64,000 bases of DNA from contig NC_089320.1 in assembly GCF_036669915.1 (NCBI RefSeq), positions 17,377,839-17,441,838 of the forward strand. The letters run 5' to 3'. This document shows, piece by piece, positions 11,301 through 23,089 of the stretch; position 1 is the stretch's first letter; every line of letters begins with the position of its first letter. Made by a program: the position numbers and the translations under genes. Below the pieces are notes generated by a model. It was not told the DNA's origin and did not search any database. It saw nothing but the letters and a program-made list of their open reading frames with translations. This DNA comes from Pocillopora verrucosa. Lineage: Eukaryota > Cnidaria > Anthozoa > Scleractinia > Pocilloporidae.

Positions 11301-12794
11301 AGCAAGGTCTTCATGTGTCTGGTAAAAATGATATGATGGACTCTCAATTTCCATGGAAAGAAAGCATCAGTGCTCCTGGGGATTTAATATGATCTCTGGT
11401 AAGCATTTAACATACAAAATATATAATGTCTAAGCCCTCCTTTTGCTTAACTTTGCTCTATTGTTGGTCAAGAAAACTTACACCATCCAAATTATAACTG
11501 GGTTCTTTGATATTGACCTTTTGTTCTGATTGGCCATTGATGTTAAATTCATGTGAGTCTTGCCTTTGGTTTCACTAATTTTGATCCAAAAGTTTAACAA
11601 AGTTCATTAATACCTTGCTGTCACGTTCTAACTCTCCTCTTAGCCATTTGAAGTCACTGTACCGTCTCCTTACAGATGACTCTTTGACTTTAAAAACTGG
11701 GAGATTTGTCTGTTATAGAAAACAAAATATTTATGTAAATCTTTCCTTGTGTCTTAAACAACAGACTACTGATCTTGGCTTACAAGGAATTTTCTTAGGA
11801 ATGGATAAATAAATTCTTAGTTACTGAAAGAGTATAATACCCCACCTGTATAATATATCATGGGTTAGGGTTTCAAAATAAAAGTGACATTCTTTCAGTT
11901 TCATAAATTACTGGCCTGAAGCTGAGTTTAAGTCTGATATGGAATAGCAATTAAATTAGCTTCCACAAGCAGGTACAGTCTACAATATTGCTCCAGTGAT
12001 CAGAGATTTGTAAGGTGATCCATACGGGCTGTCATGGTTAGTTCCTGTTGAGATGCTCAGAACTTTGATCACTGTAGGAAGGGATATTGGTGATACAAAC
12101 TCATGAGGAGATTTTCAAAGCTAAAATAGCATTGCATTTTCCAGCCTGAAAGACAATTTTTGCCTTGTGAATCGGACATCTCTTGCTTCTGCGCCGCATA
12201 ATGTTACAAACTTCTGGAAAATGCCATAACATCATTCGATCTCAAACGAGAACAATTATATGCTTCGACACTAAAATCATGCGATAATTTGTCATAATTT
12301 AGGTTACAAATTTCCAGAGCTGAGAAATCATTGTCATATTCAGTGATCCTGCAATCTGTGTTTCTTCCAAAACTTCAGTAGTAACTGTCAAACGTCGCCA
12401 ATTCGAATCAATCACAGTTATACAGTTCGCTTCTGTTTAAATAGGATCAACTCTTTAGTAGATTGCATGTGAAGAAAAATAAACACGTCCTCAACTCGTA
12501 TGAATGCATCAAAGCGACTTAAGTTAGCTTAACACTTATCTTTACAAATTAGAAACCCAATAAATTCTGTTAGATTGCGTTTCATTAAGACTATATAAGG
12601 ATAATATTTGTACTAACCCTCATCCGCACTTCATAGTCGGTGTACCGTTTTTTACCGACTCCATGCGTCTCAGGATTGACAACATCGATCTCTAGGAAAT
12701 TCGCTGGAGCTGCGTAAGCATCATCTAAGGTTTGTTTCTTTGCCTCAAGCCTTCGAGTATCAAGTCTATCTCCAGTTTCACTGGTGGTTGCCAT
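8372..12794 (-). CDS. SNX3: Sorting nexin 3/12, complete PX-domain protein
   Basis: Five minus-strand exons: 12794-12618, 11709-11614, 10927-10864, 9959-9899 and 8477-8372. All junctions are GT-AG and phases agree, giving 167 residues against 162 in human SNX3. Visible are DTRRLEAKKQTLDDAY and NFLEIDVVNPETHGVG near the start, the PX core KESSVRRRYSDFKWLR with the phosphoinositide-binding Arg-Arg-Tyr, VVPPLPGDAFKKQLPFRGDDG (the Pro-rich loop region), and GHPLAQNERCLHMFL near the end. SNX3 binds PI3P on early endosomes and works with retromer in recycling cargo such as Wntless. SNX3 and SNX12 are vertebrate paralogues, so a cnidarian single copy is co-orthologous to both. The start is the first ATG and matches the family. 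Confidence 0.96.
8807..9003 (-). mobile_element. MITE-like element, family A, in SNX3 intron 4
   Basis: It begins with CCCTTTACACCCTAAGATCAG and runs through the family A interior in reverse orientation; the right terminus is degraded. It lies in the last intron of SNX3. Confidence 0.6.
9105..9668. mobile_element. 564-bp non-autonomous element with 39-bp terminal inverted repeats
   Basis: The left end 9105-9143 starts GTTCAACTCGCCAATGCCAA and the right end 9630-9668 reads as its inverse, with about five to seven mismatches over 39 bp. Inside, a 195-bp unit starting AAGATCTTTAGTAAAA occurs twice in direct orientation (9215-9409 and 9410-9604). No transposase frame is present. It lies in SNX3 intron 4. 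Confidence 0.75.
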
Positions 12795-13020
12795 TACCTC
12801 CTCTCAATCACAGCCCAAGATGTCCGCACAACTATCTCTTCCCAGTGGCCTTTTCGGATCAATTAGAGCCAGTCTCCTTGCAATCAACGGCTTCCAGATC
12901 AATGTTGTTATTTTGCTGGCCCGGTAACTGAAGGCGATTGACATAGGTGAAATAGAAATGCTAATTTTGTCGCATGAATAAGCGCTTTTTAGTAACTCTA
13001 TTGATACTGAACACTTAAGC
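12795..13020. promoter_or_regulatory. Bidirectional promoter between SNX3 and CCDC83
   Basis: Only 226 bp separate the divergent start codons of SNX3 (minus, 12794) and the CCDC83-like gene (plus, 13021). Both transcription start regions must lie here unless there are non-coding first exons. The stretch is less AT-rich than its surroundings and has no obvious TATA box. Confidence 0.7.
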
Positions 13021-16000
13021 ATGCCTCCTAAGAAGAAATCCGGCAAAAAGAAATCTGGGAAGAAAAAGAAGGGCAAGAAGAGCGGTGCGTCAAAGGAACC
13101 AAAGTTGACAGTCGAGGAAGCTATCGTTGCTTTTCAGTGAGTTTTTTTATTTATGGAAGAGATTGCTTTTTACTTTACTGGTATTTCTTGTCGAATGTTG
13201 ATTGTGCATTTTCATTGATGGTATTCCCAAAACATTACTTCATCAGAAATAAATCGATTTATCCTTTGAACAAATAGACTGCTAAGTACTGCTAAGCAAC
13301 GAGTCATAAAGCCGTTAAATCTTTAATTTATTTTCAATACAAAACATAATTGCTGCAGCTAACATTCAGCAATGGTAGTTAAATGGGTCAACTTTTCTTT
13401 TCAGTGTTTTTGAATTTTTCTTTTAACAAAGGAACAACATTAATTATTGGGCCCAGAACCCTTGCAGACCTCTTGCTAGTTTGTGTTGCGCAAGGCCTGA
13501 TACTTTCCCCCAGAGAAAGAAACACTTGTGACCAAATGCAAATAATGAAGACCTGCTCCCAGGCTAGCATAATCCTGTTCACAGCTGTTGTTTGGTCTTG
13601 TCATGCGACAGGGAAGAGAGTGCTTTGCATTGACCAGACTAAACAACAGCTGTGAAGGAGATTACAGGAAGTGTTGCACCAATACAGTTTAGTTTTGCTT
13701 AAAATTATTTGGACACCAGGGACAATAGACCATGAAACACTAGTGTCTAACTTTATTTCAGATTAAGTGGAAGGTTTTTTGTTTTTCTCTCCATTGAATG
13801 ATATTTTCGTCGGAATCTTATGAAGTTAATGCTCTTTTTCTTTCACAAAAATGCAAACATCAATTATTTAGTGTCCCATCTCAATTCATTCAATTAAAAA
13901 ATATAGCTCTTGCATGCATAGCATGCCTATGTTTATGAAATGCTAAACATTTAACTAATCTGTCGAACCAACTCAACTTTGCTGGTAGATATATATGGAT
14001 GCTTTAATAGGGTCAACATTGTTATTTGTATGTTTTGTAACATGCTGACTATTTGCACAGTCTGTCAAAGCAATGACACTTTGCTATTTGTTCATTTTTG
14101 ATCAAATTTCAGGATAGAAGTTAAACAGAGGAATTTTGAAGATCTTATGTATGATTTACAATCCCTCAAGGAAAAGAATGAAAGACTAAAAGACAGGGTA
14201 AGGGATGGAGTTTTCTGTTGTATCTAGAGAGACACAGTGGCACTGTGACTTGGTTGGTGGACTCTCTGTAAAGAGGTCAGGGTTCCAGACTAGGGTGGAT
14301 CATTGTGTTGTGTTCCTGGGCCTGAGGCTTTACCCTCACATTTGCTGTGAGAGTACAGTCAAATAAAAGGGAAGAAGGTAAAGTCTGAACTTGAGCCCGT
14401 CCATTCTGAGCTTATCTCACTATAGCATGAAGCAAGTGGGAGTTTTGATACTCCCCCCTGGATGGGATTCTAGTCTAATGCAGGTCCCCCCCCCCCAGCA
14501 TTTCATCAAGCTTCCTTGACAGTTCCTCTCCTTTACCCAATCCATTTAATCCCTTAGTCCTTAGTGGAGAGAGGCACAACAGGCTCGGCAAGATCTCGAA
14601 TACAGACCTCTAGAACCAGAATCCATTCCACTGACCATAATGTCGTTGTGTCTCTCACCCATCAGAAGTAAGTACTTTTCATCTGGGGTATGAAAAACTC
14701 GGCAATAGAAATTTGCCTGTGGGTAGTTTACTCTTCACATATTGGTGGCACATCAATTCTGCATTTCACATTTTTGTTCATAACATTTCCAATGGTTATT
14801 AGATAAGTCTGTTAAAAATTGCTTATTGCAGCTAAGTACATGTAAATGTAAATTAACGTGAGTTTGTTTATTTAAGAACCAACGTCTCAAGGAGGAGCAA
14901 CTACTGCATATTAAAACTCTTTTAAAACAAGTGAAAGAAAAAGATAAGGAAGTGGAGAAAGCAGCAGAGGTTGGACATGAACAAGTTGAGGCTGCTTTAC
15001 TGCAAAAATTTGACTTGATGAAGGCTGAAGAAGCAGAAGTTCAGGGTATAATATTATTGTGTTTTGCTTGATATGCAGAATGATCTATTAATGGTTATGA
15101 AACTTTATAAAATAGTGTGTGACTCATTGGTTTTTAGCATTTTGGCTTATTTAGTCTGTTTAAGTGATTCACATGTGTATTATCTCAGTTATATCAATGA
15201 TGCATCATAATTATGCTTCACTAGGATGACAAACTACACCTTTATTGCAATGCTCACTGAAATATGCTTGTCATAAATCTTAAGTTTGTACGTTAGACTG
15301 CAAATGTTGGTTTAAATATGTATCTGACAAACTTGAATCTGTGTACGGTTTATTCTTAATTCATTAGCACAAAATGATCACATTCAAAAGAAAGAAGCTG
15401 AAATAGAAGAAGTACGCAGGGACATAAGAAGGCTCCAGGAATACAGGGTATGCACTACATTATGTATATCAAAGGTTTAATATGATATTTAAAAGTTGTA
15501 TGACTGGTCCATTTTCAATTTGTATTAGAAACCTATAATAATTGTTTAAATATTTTATTTTGTAAAGTGTGGTAACTTTCATGTCAAGAAATATGCAAGG
15601 TTTCAATATCTGTCAACATGTAACACATACAGTAATGGTTAAGCTGAAAACTTACACATTTCAAGCTATATATTTTTTTATTATTGTTATGAGTATTATT
15701 GTACTAAAAAGGCAAATATTATCCTTTCACTGATGGATTTTTTGTCATTAAAATTTTTTTGTAACTAGTTGACCGTCTACTATTGACAGAAATAATGATT
15801 TCTTTAAGTTTTATCTTATTTGAGTTAAATAATAAATGATTATAGCCTGGTGTAGAGGTTCAGTTTAGGGGTAGTGGAGGAAGAACAAAAGGTCTACTGA
15901 CTGAATGCCTGGAACACGCTAGTTTTTAATTTGTTAATTCAAATATTACTTGTCAACAAAAAAATATTCAGCTGAGTTTGCTTAGTCTCTTGTATTGTTG

Positions 16001-18687
16001 TGTTACACAGGATATAGGTGCAGAGGAACATGCAAAACAAATAGTGCTACTGAAACAAGATCTGAGAGAAATGCAGGATTCTCAGGATGACATTGCAGGT
16101 AAAGGACTCAAATTTTTATTTGTATTAAAAATGCAAGTTTGAGGAGGCAGTGTGGCCAAGTGGTCAGGGCACTTGACTTGTAATCTGGTGTTCCTGGGTT
16201 CAAGTCCTCCACCCTGGTATTCACTGAATTTACTCTTGGTCACCCTAAGTTCTACTCCTCAGCTGCACTTTGTAAATAGCCAACTATTTACATTCCAATT
16301 GATACTGGAAAAACTACAATGTCATCAGCACTCTCTTCCTCCTCCTTTTTTTAAAAAATTACTTATTTATTTATTTTTTTTTTTTGGGGGGGGGGGGGCT
16401 GATGTTACAGTTTTCCTTTGCAAAGGAAAGTTTTACTTCCTTAGGAAAGGAAATTTGATACTTTCATTCATTTGTAAGTTTGAGTCATTTTCAAAGTTGC
16501 CAATTTAATTTATAGTTGTGTTCAAAAAATGTTTCCTTGAAGATTTGTGAATTTTTTTCCCTCTGATTGGGCCATAATTGTAAAGTTTTTGTTTTCTAAA
16601 TTGTGACAGCTCATCTAGAAAGAAGCTTAAAGATAGCCAAAGATGAAATTGAAACATACACTGAATCGACAATCTCCAAACAGAAGGATATAGCAAATGA
16701 GGTATAGGTCACTGATAACATAATTATTTGATTTTATATTTTATACTGTTTTATATTCAAACTTATTTGCCCATAATAGTTCCCTGTTCTTTTTCGTTAA
16801 CCCTTTACACCCTTATATCAGGATGCTTATTCTACATACTGTTCTCCAAACATATCCTAAGAAGTTGACAAGGAGAATTTGTTGAACAATCAAGAGCTTG
16901 TTTGATTGGTGATCATTTCCTTTATTCTCATGATCTTAATGTTTGAGTCACTGGGCTTATGTTGAGAGGAGAAAGCAGATGCTAGTCACCAAAGGTCGAG
17001 GCTTAAGTGAGACTTTCCTTTAAAACAGCAAGTACACCTTCTTTTTAGAAAGCAACAAATAACTTGGACAAGGATAGCTGTGGGGAAATTTTGGACCACA
17101 GATGGCTCAAGAAAGAGGTTTAGTATCATGAACATTGAGTCTGAGTTCTCACAGATTTTATTTATGTCCTCATACAACACTACACTTTAAGAAGTATTAG
17201 ATAATTGGAAGGAAGTCTCCTCGAAGACCTCAATGATATCAACTATTGTAAGATGATTTGCTCTCCAAAAGGCATAAGGAGGTTTATCCAATATAACAGG
17301 ATTTGAACTGCAGACTTTAAGGCATACAGCCACCTAGTAAACATGATAGGCATTGCTGCTATATTATTTGTCTGGGGTGCTGACTTGTTACTGGATTTAC
17401 TATGCTCACTTTGGTGTGTGTAAAAAATTGAACCTTTAATTAAAAACAATTTTTTTTAGGTTGCTATTCATCGTGAAGGCCATGCTGACCTGTCAGCAAA
17501 AGTAGAGGATTTGGAAAAAAGAAACTTGGAAATCATGAGTGAGATGTTTGACTGTAAGGTTGAAGACCTCAAGTTCACTCGGTCAGTCTTTTTTTTCTTT
17601 TGTGCTTGTAGCCCCCTAATGTAGGTGAATGTCATTTGGACCAAGTTTCCTTCATGTTCAGAGTTGGCTGATCAGTGTAACTCAGTCTAGTAGAATGTGC
17701 TTGAATCTGGTTTGTAGCAGAGCAGTGGTCAAATAGGACTGAGATATAATATCAAGAAAGAAAGAAAGAAAGATGGCTAACAATAGTGGACAACTTTGAG
17801 ACTGTTTGCAAAGGAAGACTAAATTTTGTTTCTTTGAGGGCCATTAAGTCTTTTTTCAATTGATTATTAAAATTTTGTTTCATCTTGTTTTTGTTCATTT
17901 ATTTACATATTTATTTATTTATTTTACTTTGTCGTTTGAATCATTTTCTTTCCTCTTGCATGCTGTGGTGGTAGGCTCTTTTTTAATAGGCATAACCATC
18001 ATGTTTGTAACTTGGGGAACATCACTTTTCAGGCAGTTTTATCTGAGTTGTATAGAGGATGAGGACAGTTCAGATGAAGACGATGTTGAAGATGATGGAG
18101 AAGAGGTGATTGCTTCGCATGGCGTCCTTGGAGAACAAAATGAAAAACCGGATGATCTGCTAGATAACTATTTCCTCCCTGGTGAGGATGATTTTCAGGT
18201 AAGTGCTTGTGAAAGGAGTTATTTCTGTCACAAGGTTTTGACGTAATTATCCAAGTAACATGATACATTTAATGCAATTTTAAATCCCTTAAAAGTTCGA
18301 ATATGAAAGGGGCTAGTTCATGATGACTTCTTTTTCTGTCAATTATATATTCTATATATTAGTTAAGTAGTGTTACCAAACACCGAAGAGGTAAATATAA
18401 AGCAAAATGTAATATGCATGGAGAAGAAACACACAAATTGAAAATAATTTACTTTCTGTCCAATTCAAATTCAGGACTCTCCGCGCCTTGGACCAATGGA
18501 ACTACAACTTCTTTCAGTGATTGGCACAAGGAAACCAGTCTTCTCTCATCCTATGGACATGGACCCAGATAGACGCGAACTTGCCGCGTTACCGGACTCC
18601 GCAGACTCATCACGGCCAGGGAACTACACAAGCCCTCGAAATTGGCCCATTACGAACACCATGCTTCAATCACTGGCCATACAATGA
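13021..18687 (+). CDS. CCDC83: CCDC83-like coiled-coil protein, complete
   Basis: Nine exons: 13021-13136, 14113-14197, 14877-15045, 15368-15447, 16011-16098, 16610-16701, 17460-17581, 18033-18198 and 18475-18687. Every phase agrees, giving 376 residues (human CCDC83 about 413). The N-terminus is a Lys/Ser/Gly-rich basic tail, followed by about 220 residues of coiled coil and then a strongly acidic stretch (exon 8). Family landmarks are TVEEAIVAFQ and the early RNQRLKEEQLLHI-type segment, EVAIHREGHADL in exon 7, EDLKFTRQFYLSC across exons 7-8, and LGPMELQLLSVIG near the C-terminus. The function of CCDC83 is poorly known; a ciliary or sperm role would be inference only. AATAAA lies at 18939. 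Confidence 0.88.
14230..14660. mobile_element. Two tRNA-derived SINE fragments in inverted arrangement
   Basis: Plus-oriented part about 14230-14375: tRNA-like head with a box B remnant (CAGGGTTCCAGAC) followed by TTGTGTTGTGTTCCTGGGCC. Minus-oriented part about 14392-14657: read in reverse it has the SINE tail features (ATCCCATCCAGGGGGGAGTA, GCTTCATGCTATAG) and the AGTGGAGAGAGGCAC block. The same family occurs near 58590. They lie in CCDC83 intron 2, and a poly-C run sits inside. Confidence 0.55.
16141..16345 (+). mobile_element. tRNA-derived SINE in CCDC83 intron 5
   Basis: The head carries a Pol III box A-like TGGCCAAGTGGTCAGGGC and a box B GGGTTCAAGTCC 30-40 bp apart, as in tRNA. The body continues with TTCTACTCCTCAGCTGCACTTTG and ends near a low-complexity T/G run at 16373-16399. 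This is not a tRNA gene because no acceptor stem closes. Confidence 0.7.
16799..17003 (-). mobile_element. MITE-like element, family A, in CCDC83 intron 6
   Basis: It starts AACCCTTTACACCCTTATATCAG and follows the family A interior in reverse (GGTGATCATTTCCTTTATTC). The other terminus is degraded near GTCACCAAAGG. Confidence 0.6.
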
Positions 18688-21486
18688 ATACTTCATTCTT
18701 ATTGCTGGCTGGTTGATCCGGCATGACGTGGAAAATTTCGTAAAAGGAAGTGAATTTATACAACGGAAGCGATGGTCAGATCAGGAAAGTTTCAACGGTT
18801 TAGTTGGCGAAGGATTGCACCTTTTTATTACTTGTAACTCGCTTGGCAAATCTAAATTTATGTTTGTACTGTATATAAATATACATGTATTTATTTCACA
18901 CTGGAGCAATTCCCTCGGTCAAATTTGAAACAAAGAAGAATAAAATTGTGCTTCCAGAGAACTTCGTGTATTCTGATTATTAAATACATTCGAATACCTC
19001 AACAAAATTCGAATTATCCGGCTTAGAACTCGCAAAAAGGAACCCTGGTGAATGCAAAAACGTGGCATGAGACTACCCTAAGGATTCTTTATCCATTGAT
19101 CGATGGCTGATCATTGCACACTCTTGCCCCTTTCCGCACATGTTTTCACTTTTACGGTTGCAACAAACTTAGGTTTTTGAAATCCCCTGACCTTTCCTTA
19201 ACAAATGATAAGTTTCCCTGACCAACTCAATCAACGATTTCAAAATTGAGTCCCTGCCATCCACCCACTTATTTAAAGTTTTAGAAATTCGCATGCAATA
19301 AACGTGAATTGGTAAAAGTGGAAAATTATTTTTCTTGGAAACCCAACATCAGCTCTCCGATTTCACTGAACAATGTTTTCCATGCAACAGGTCTTCTGTC
19401 CGTAAAATGTACCTGAGAACCTAAAATGTTGCAAAACGATGAAAATAGATGGAAAAGAAGGTAAATGATTTCATTCACAAACAAACTTGAGTTTATATCA
19501 CACGGGGAAACGACATGCTTGACAGGATTCTATCAACTGTACTGAGCACATGAATGAGAAAGTGACAGACATCACCAAAAGTTATTTTAAGATGTTACTC
19601 AGACAGTGGACAGCGTGACTCGCACTTTGCGCTCGTTTCGCGCTTGCTTCCGTTCTACTGAAAAACGCAAAAAAATTACGCCTCAGTTGGCAGGCTAGTG
19701 AGAGATAGGATTTTTATCGAAACGCTGACCGAGAAGGCTGAAAAATTTAAAAATGAACGCCGCAGCATTTAAACGAGTTAACACGATGACCACGGAAAGG
19801 GGTGAAGTCAAATAACAGCTGAAGCTCGCCCGTCAGTCGAATGAAACGGTTTACTGAGTATGGATCTACGTCAGGGTACACTCAATGAACACCCACAAGA
19901 ATTGTACAGTGTTGAAAGAGGAATACTCTTTTTTATATAAGGACGTCTAAGTTTGGGGCTGAGGCTGAACGTTCTCACTTTTTGCGATTCGACTCTAAAA
20001 ACGTTCTTAGCATGTTCTTAAAGTTGTGATGTATTGTCTTTCATTAAATCAATTCGGACGTGACGAGACTAAGTACGACTACTAACTGGGTTGTTCTTCA
20101 GTGTATCTTGCAATAAGAAATCAAAACCGCATCACTAATGTCCAAAAAGGCCTCTAAGCATGTAATTAATCGTCCTGTGAGACCGCAGTTTGATGTTTCT
20201 TACTCTTTCATTTTAAAATTCTTACAAAAAAAGGGCAAAATAGAGACGTTCTTAATTGACTCTCAGCCCAGGTATGTTCTTAAAATTTTGGTTTTATCTC
20301 AGCCTACACGTTCTTATAAAAAAGGTTCTTCTATATAAAAATGTGTAATGAAAATGTTACTCCATACTTTCAGATGGATGCATCTTGCAAAGCCGTTGTA
20401 GTTGTTTTAATGGATACATCTTGTAATTAAACAACAAATTTCTTAAGTGCTATACACTTCCAAGAGCTATGTAGAAGGAAAGTTTTTAGTGCTCCACACA
20501 ACTCCACAGAAATACAGGTATACCAATATACTTCTATACACATTGTGCAGTGATATACAACAACCAAAGCCTGCATCCTGCAAAAATCTAAATAAAAAAA
20601 CCATCAGTCCCAAAGATTGTAGAAGATTTAAAGTGCTGTAAATAAATACCAATGTTAATTGACAACAAAATATTTTTACATCACAAATTAAATAAATAAC
20701 CTTAAATTAAAGACTGTCAGGGGTACCATTATTTAACTATATAATTTGAAAATAACACTTAAGAGTGAATGTTTAAAAATTGGGAGTTATGATCCAGGAC
20801 TGTGACGAACCAACCGTTTGTTTTTGTTGTCGTTTTCTTTCAGCTAAAGACTGTGATGTCATTTAGTTTCCTTCCACGAATCACGTATGAACGTGTTCCT
20901 ACGTGACCATCCTAAATATATACCTTCCCTTGAAAACTTCAAATCTCTCTCCTAAAACCTTAAACTACTACTGACCTTAACAATGACAAAAACTGAAAAA
21001 TCAACCCAGTTATGAAATATCATGATTACGAAGTGAATAAAATTGTAGACACCTTGTAAAAACTACAAAAGTGTAAAACGAAATTACCTCGCTTGATAAC
21101 AAGTAGTCCAGTAATATGTAAAGTACAAAGTTGACACCCGTAACACAGAATTATTATCATTAATTTTAGCGACAGAATATTGGTCAACATTACAAATGAT
21201 GTCTACAATTTTCTGAATACTGAACAGCATGCAGTAAAATAGTATTCGTTCCTTGATATGTTAATCATCATGGTCCATATCCGTCTTGTAACTACTTGAG
21301 GGTTTTTAAACGCAAGCGTGTCCATGTATCACTGTATCCCACTCACGGTTAGTATATACTACAATAAGACGGTTAACATAAGCCAATTCAACGTTCCATC
21401 TAAATAGACTGTTCTGTAAAACACTCAAAAATCATCGCAGTAATCTGAGTAAAACCAAACACTTCCACTCCAGAGGAGTAAAATTG
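18688..21486. other. Intergenic region between CCDC83 and the GATA-type gene
   Basis: After the CCDC83 polyadenylation signal I see no conserved exon. The segment about 19900-20110 has a strong TATATAAGG and later an ATTAAA, a promoter-plus-signal layout. It is followed by a 66-codon frame (20138-20338) with no recognisable domain. The two genes are convergent, so their 3' UTRs take up part of this stretch. Confidence 0.5.
19900..20110 (+). mobile_element. Possible solo LTR or orphan promoter segment
   Basis: TTTTTTATATAAGG at about 19930 is followed some 110 bp later by CATTAAA, then by a CAATAAG end. This resembles the U3-R-U5 order of a retrotransposon LTR. No second copy, target duplication or primer-binding site is evident in the window, so the call is weak. 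Confidence 0.15.
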
Positions 21487-23089
21487 TTACTCGCTGCTGC
21501 TAAATGGGTTAGCCTTGCGACCCAAGGTGATTTTGTAGGTATGACCGCAACTAGTGCAACACGGTAATGCTTTCTCCTCCTTCTTGGGGATATACCAGCA
21601 TCGAACGCAACGGATCCTGTACTTCTTGTACCTAATTCCACAAGCATTGCACAAGTGAGTGCCATCTTCCGCATCACGCCACAAAGGAGTTTTGAAAGTC
21701 CCGCAGGATGCGCATTCCTTTTCCACTTGGATCGGCGCTGTTCCCAAGTCCACATCGGACGGGCTTCTGTCGCTAAACATTGACTCGGGAGAGCTTTGAA
21801 GCTTGAAAATGGAAGGATTAACCCCGGGTGAATTGAGCCTTCTTCTCGATGTCTTACACTCGCGCATATCGAGCTCCAGATTTGAGCAGCGACGTCTCTT
21901 CTTAGAAGTAAAGCAACAATCTATCACCAGCTGCGCTTCAGATCGAGTTTTCAAACCGTTCTTCCCTTTCTTCAGCGTTGTTTTCATGTGGAGGGTGACA
22001 CCTTTAAAGCCTGGATCACAAGGATTCACACTTTTAACTGGTTTGAGAGGTTTCCTTGGGCTCACTCGCTTAGCCAAAGTCTTTTGCGGGGTCTTCAGTA
22101 ACACTGTTTTGCCGCTCTCGTTGAATACGTCATGAGACGTTTGACTTGATCCAGTGCTGTCATCGCCGCTGCTAAAAGTACAATACAAGTACATTTGTGT
22201 CAGCTATGAAATTGATACGATATTATAAGATTTGTCAAAACAAGTGGAAGAGACTTTTTTTTGTTTAGGATAAATTAAAAGATTGCTATCAAACTGATTG
22301 ACAACAGACGTTTACAAAATTGACAGCAAAATAAACATATCGTGTTCACGGTTTTCCGGAATTTTTCTTCGGAAAAATGAACAAACAACCGTAAGACAAA
22401 CTATTTTCACCTTGCCCATCTGATCAAAATTCTTGGATGTCGAGCAATTACAACTCATTGTCAAGAGAAGAAAGGAATACTTCGTTTCGCAGCTTCATCC
22501 TTTGAAATGCAAATAGTCACAATGATTCCAAGTTGGCCTTCCTCTTTGTAAATGAAGAGGTCTCACTTTGGAAAAAATAAAGCTATTTCCACCTGGTTTG
22601 ATTCTTTTACTAATTTCTACACAGCATTTTTTACCCTGTAGAAAATACCGCAGCAAAAATTCTCTGAGGATCTATTCTTCACGAAGAAACAAACACGATA
22701 GAAACAATTTACATGAAATTCCGTGAGCACCAAAAGACAAATTGGTACTTCAGTGAAGATACACACATGATTGGACTTATCGAAAACATGAAAGATTCTG
22801 TCAGGCCTACTCGGAAAAACTCCCTGTCATGAAGATTTATAGCATACCTCGAAGATGCAAATGCAGTGTTCGAAAAGATGTCATCATCGCGGGATGAACG
22901 AGTTGAGTCCGAGGAAAAGCCACCACTCTGTGCACGTCTAAGATTCTTTTCCTCGTTTAGAAGGGAAATGGGATCATAAGTTGCTCCACTCATGTTTGGG
23001 AAAAATCCCTCGTATTTCCTGAGATCCGCCATGGATTTAGGAACGCAATTCGAAGGAAAAATCATATGTTTTCCAATGAAAGAAGCCAT
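21487..23089 (-). CDS. ZGLP1: GATA-type zinc-finger protein, ZGLP1-like, complete
   Basis: Two minus-strand exons, 23089-22848 and 22171-21487, phase 2 junction, 308 residues. The C-terminal part holds a GATA finger with C-x2-C-x17-C-x2-C spacing (CASCGTFKTPLWRDAEDG then HLCNACGIRYKKY), followed directly by a second Cys pair set RCVRCW...CTSCG (C-x2-C-x13-C-x2-C). The combination of TPLWRDAEDGT, CNACGIRYKKY and the second Cys ribbon matches vertebrate ZGLP1 rather than GATA1-6. Upstream is a basic, Ser/Lys-rich region with probable nuclear targeting runs (KKRRR). ZGLP1 is a nuclear regulator of germ-cell, especially oogenic, fate in mammals; a germline role here is inference. The N-terminal exon is not conserved as far as I can tell. 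Confidence 0.88.

Noticed and set aside
16152..16225. Possible tRNA gene with box A and box B
   Set aside because: Boxes are present, but the ends do not form an acceptor stem and the sequence runs on into a SINE body.
21803..22135. Plus-strand 110-codon frame
   Set aside because: It is antisense to the conserved ZGLP1-like exon 2.
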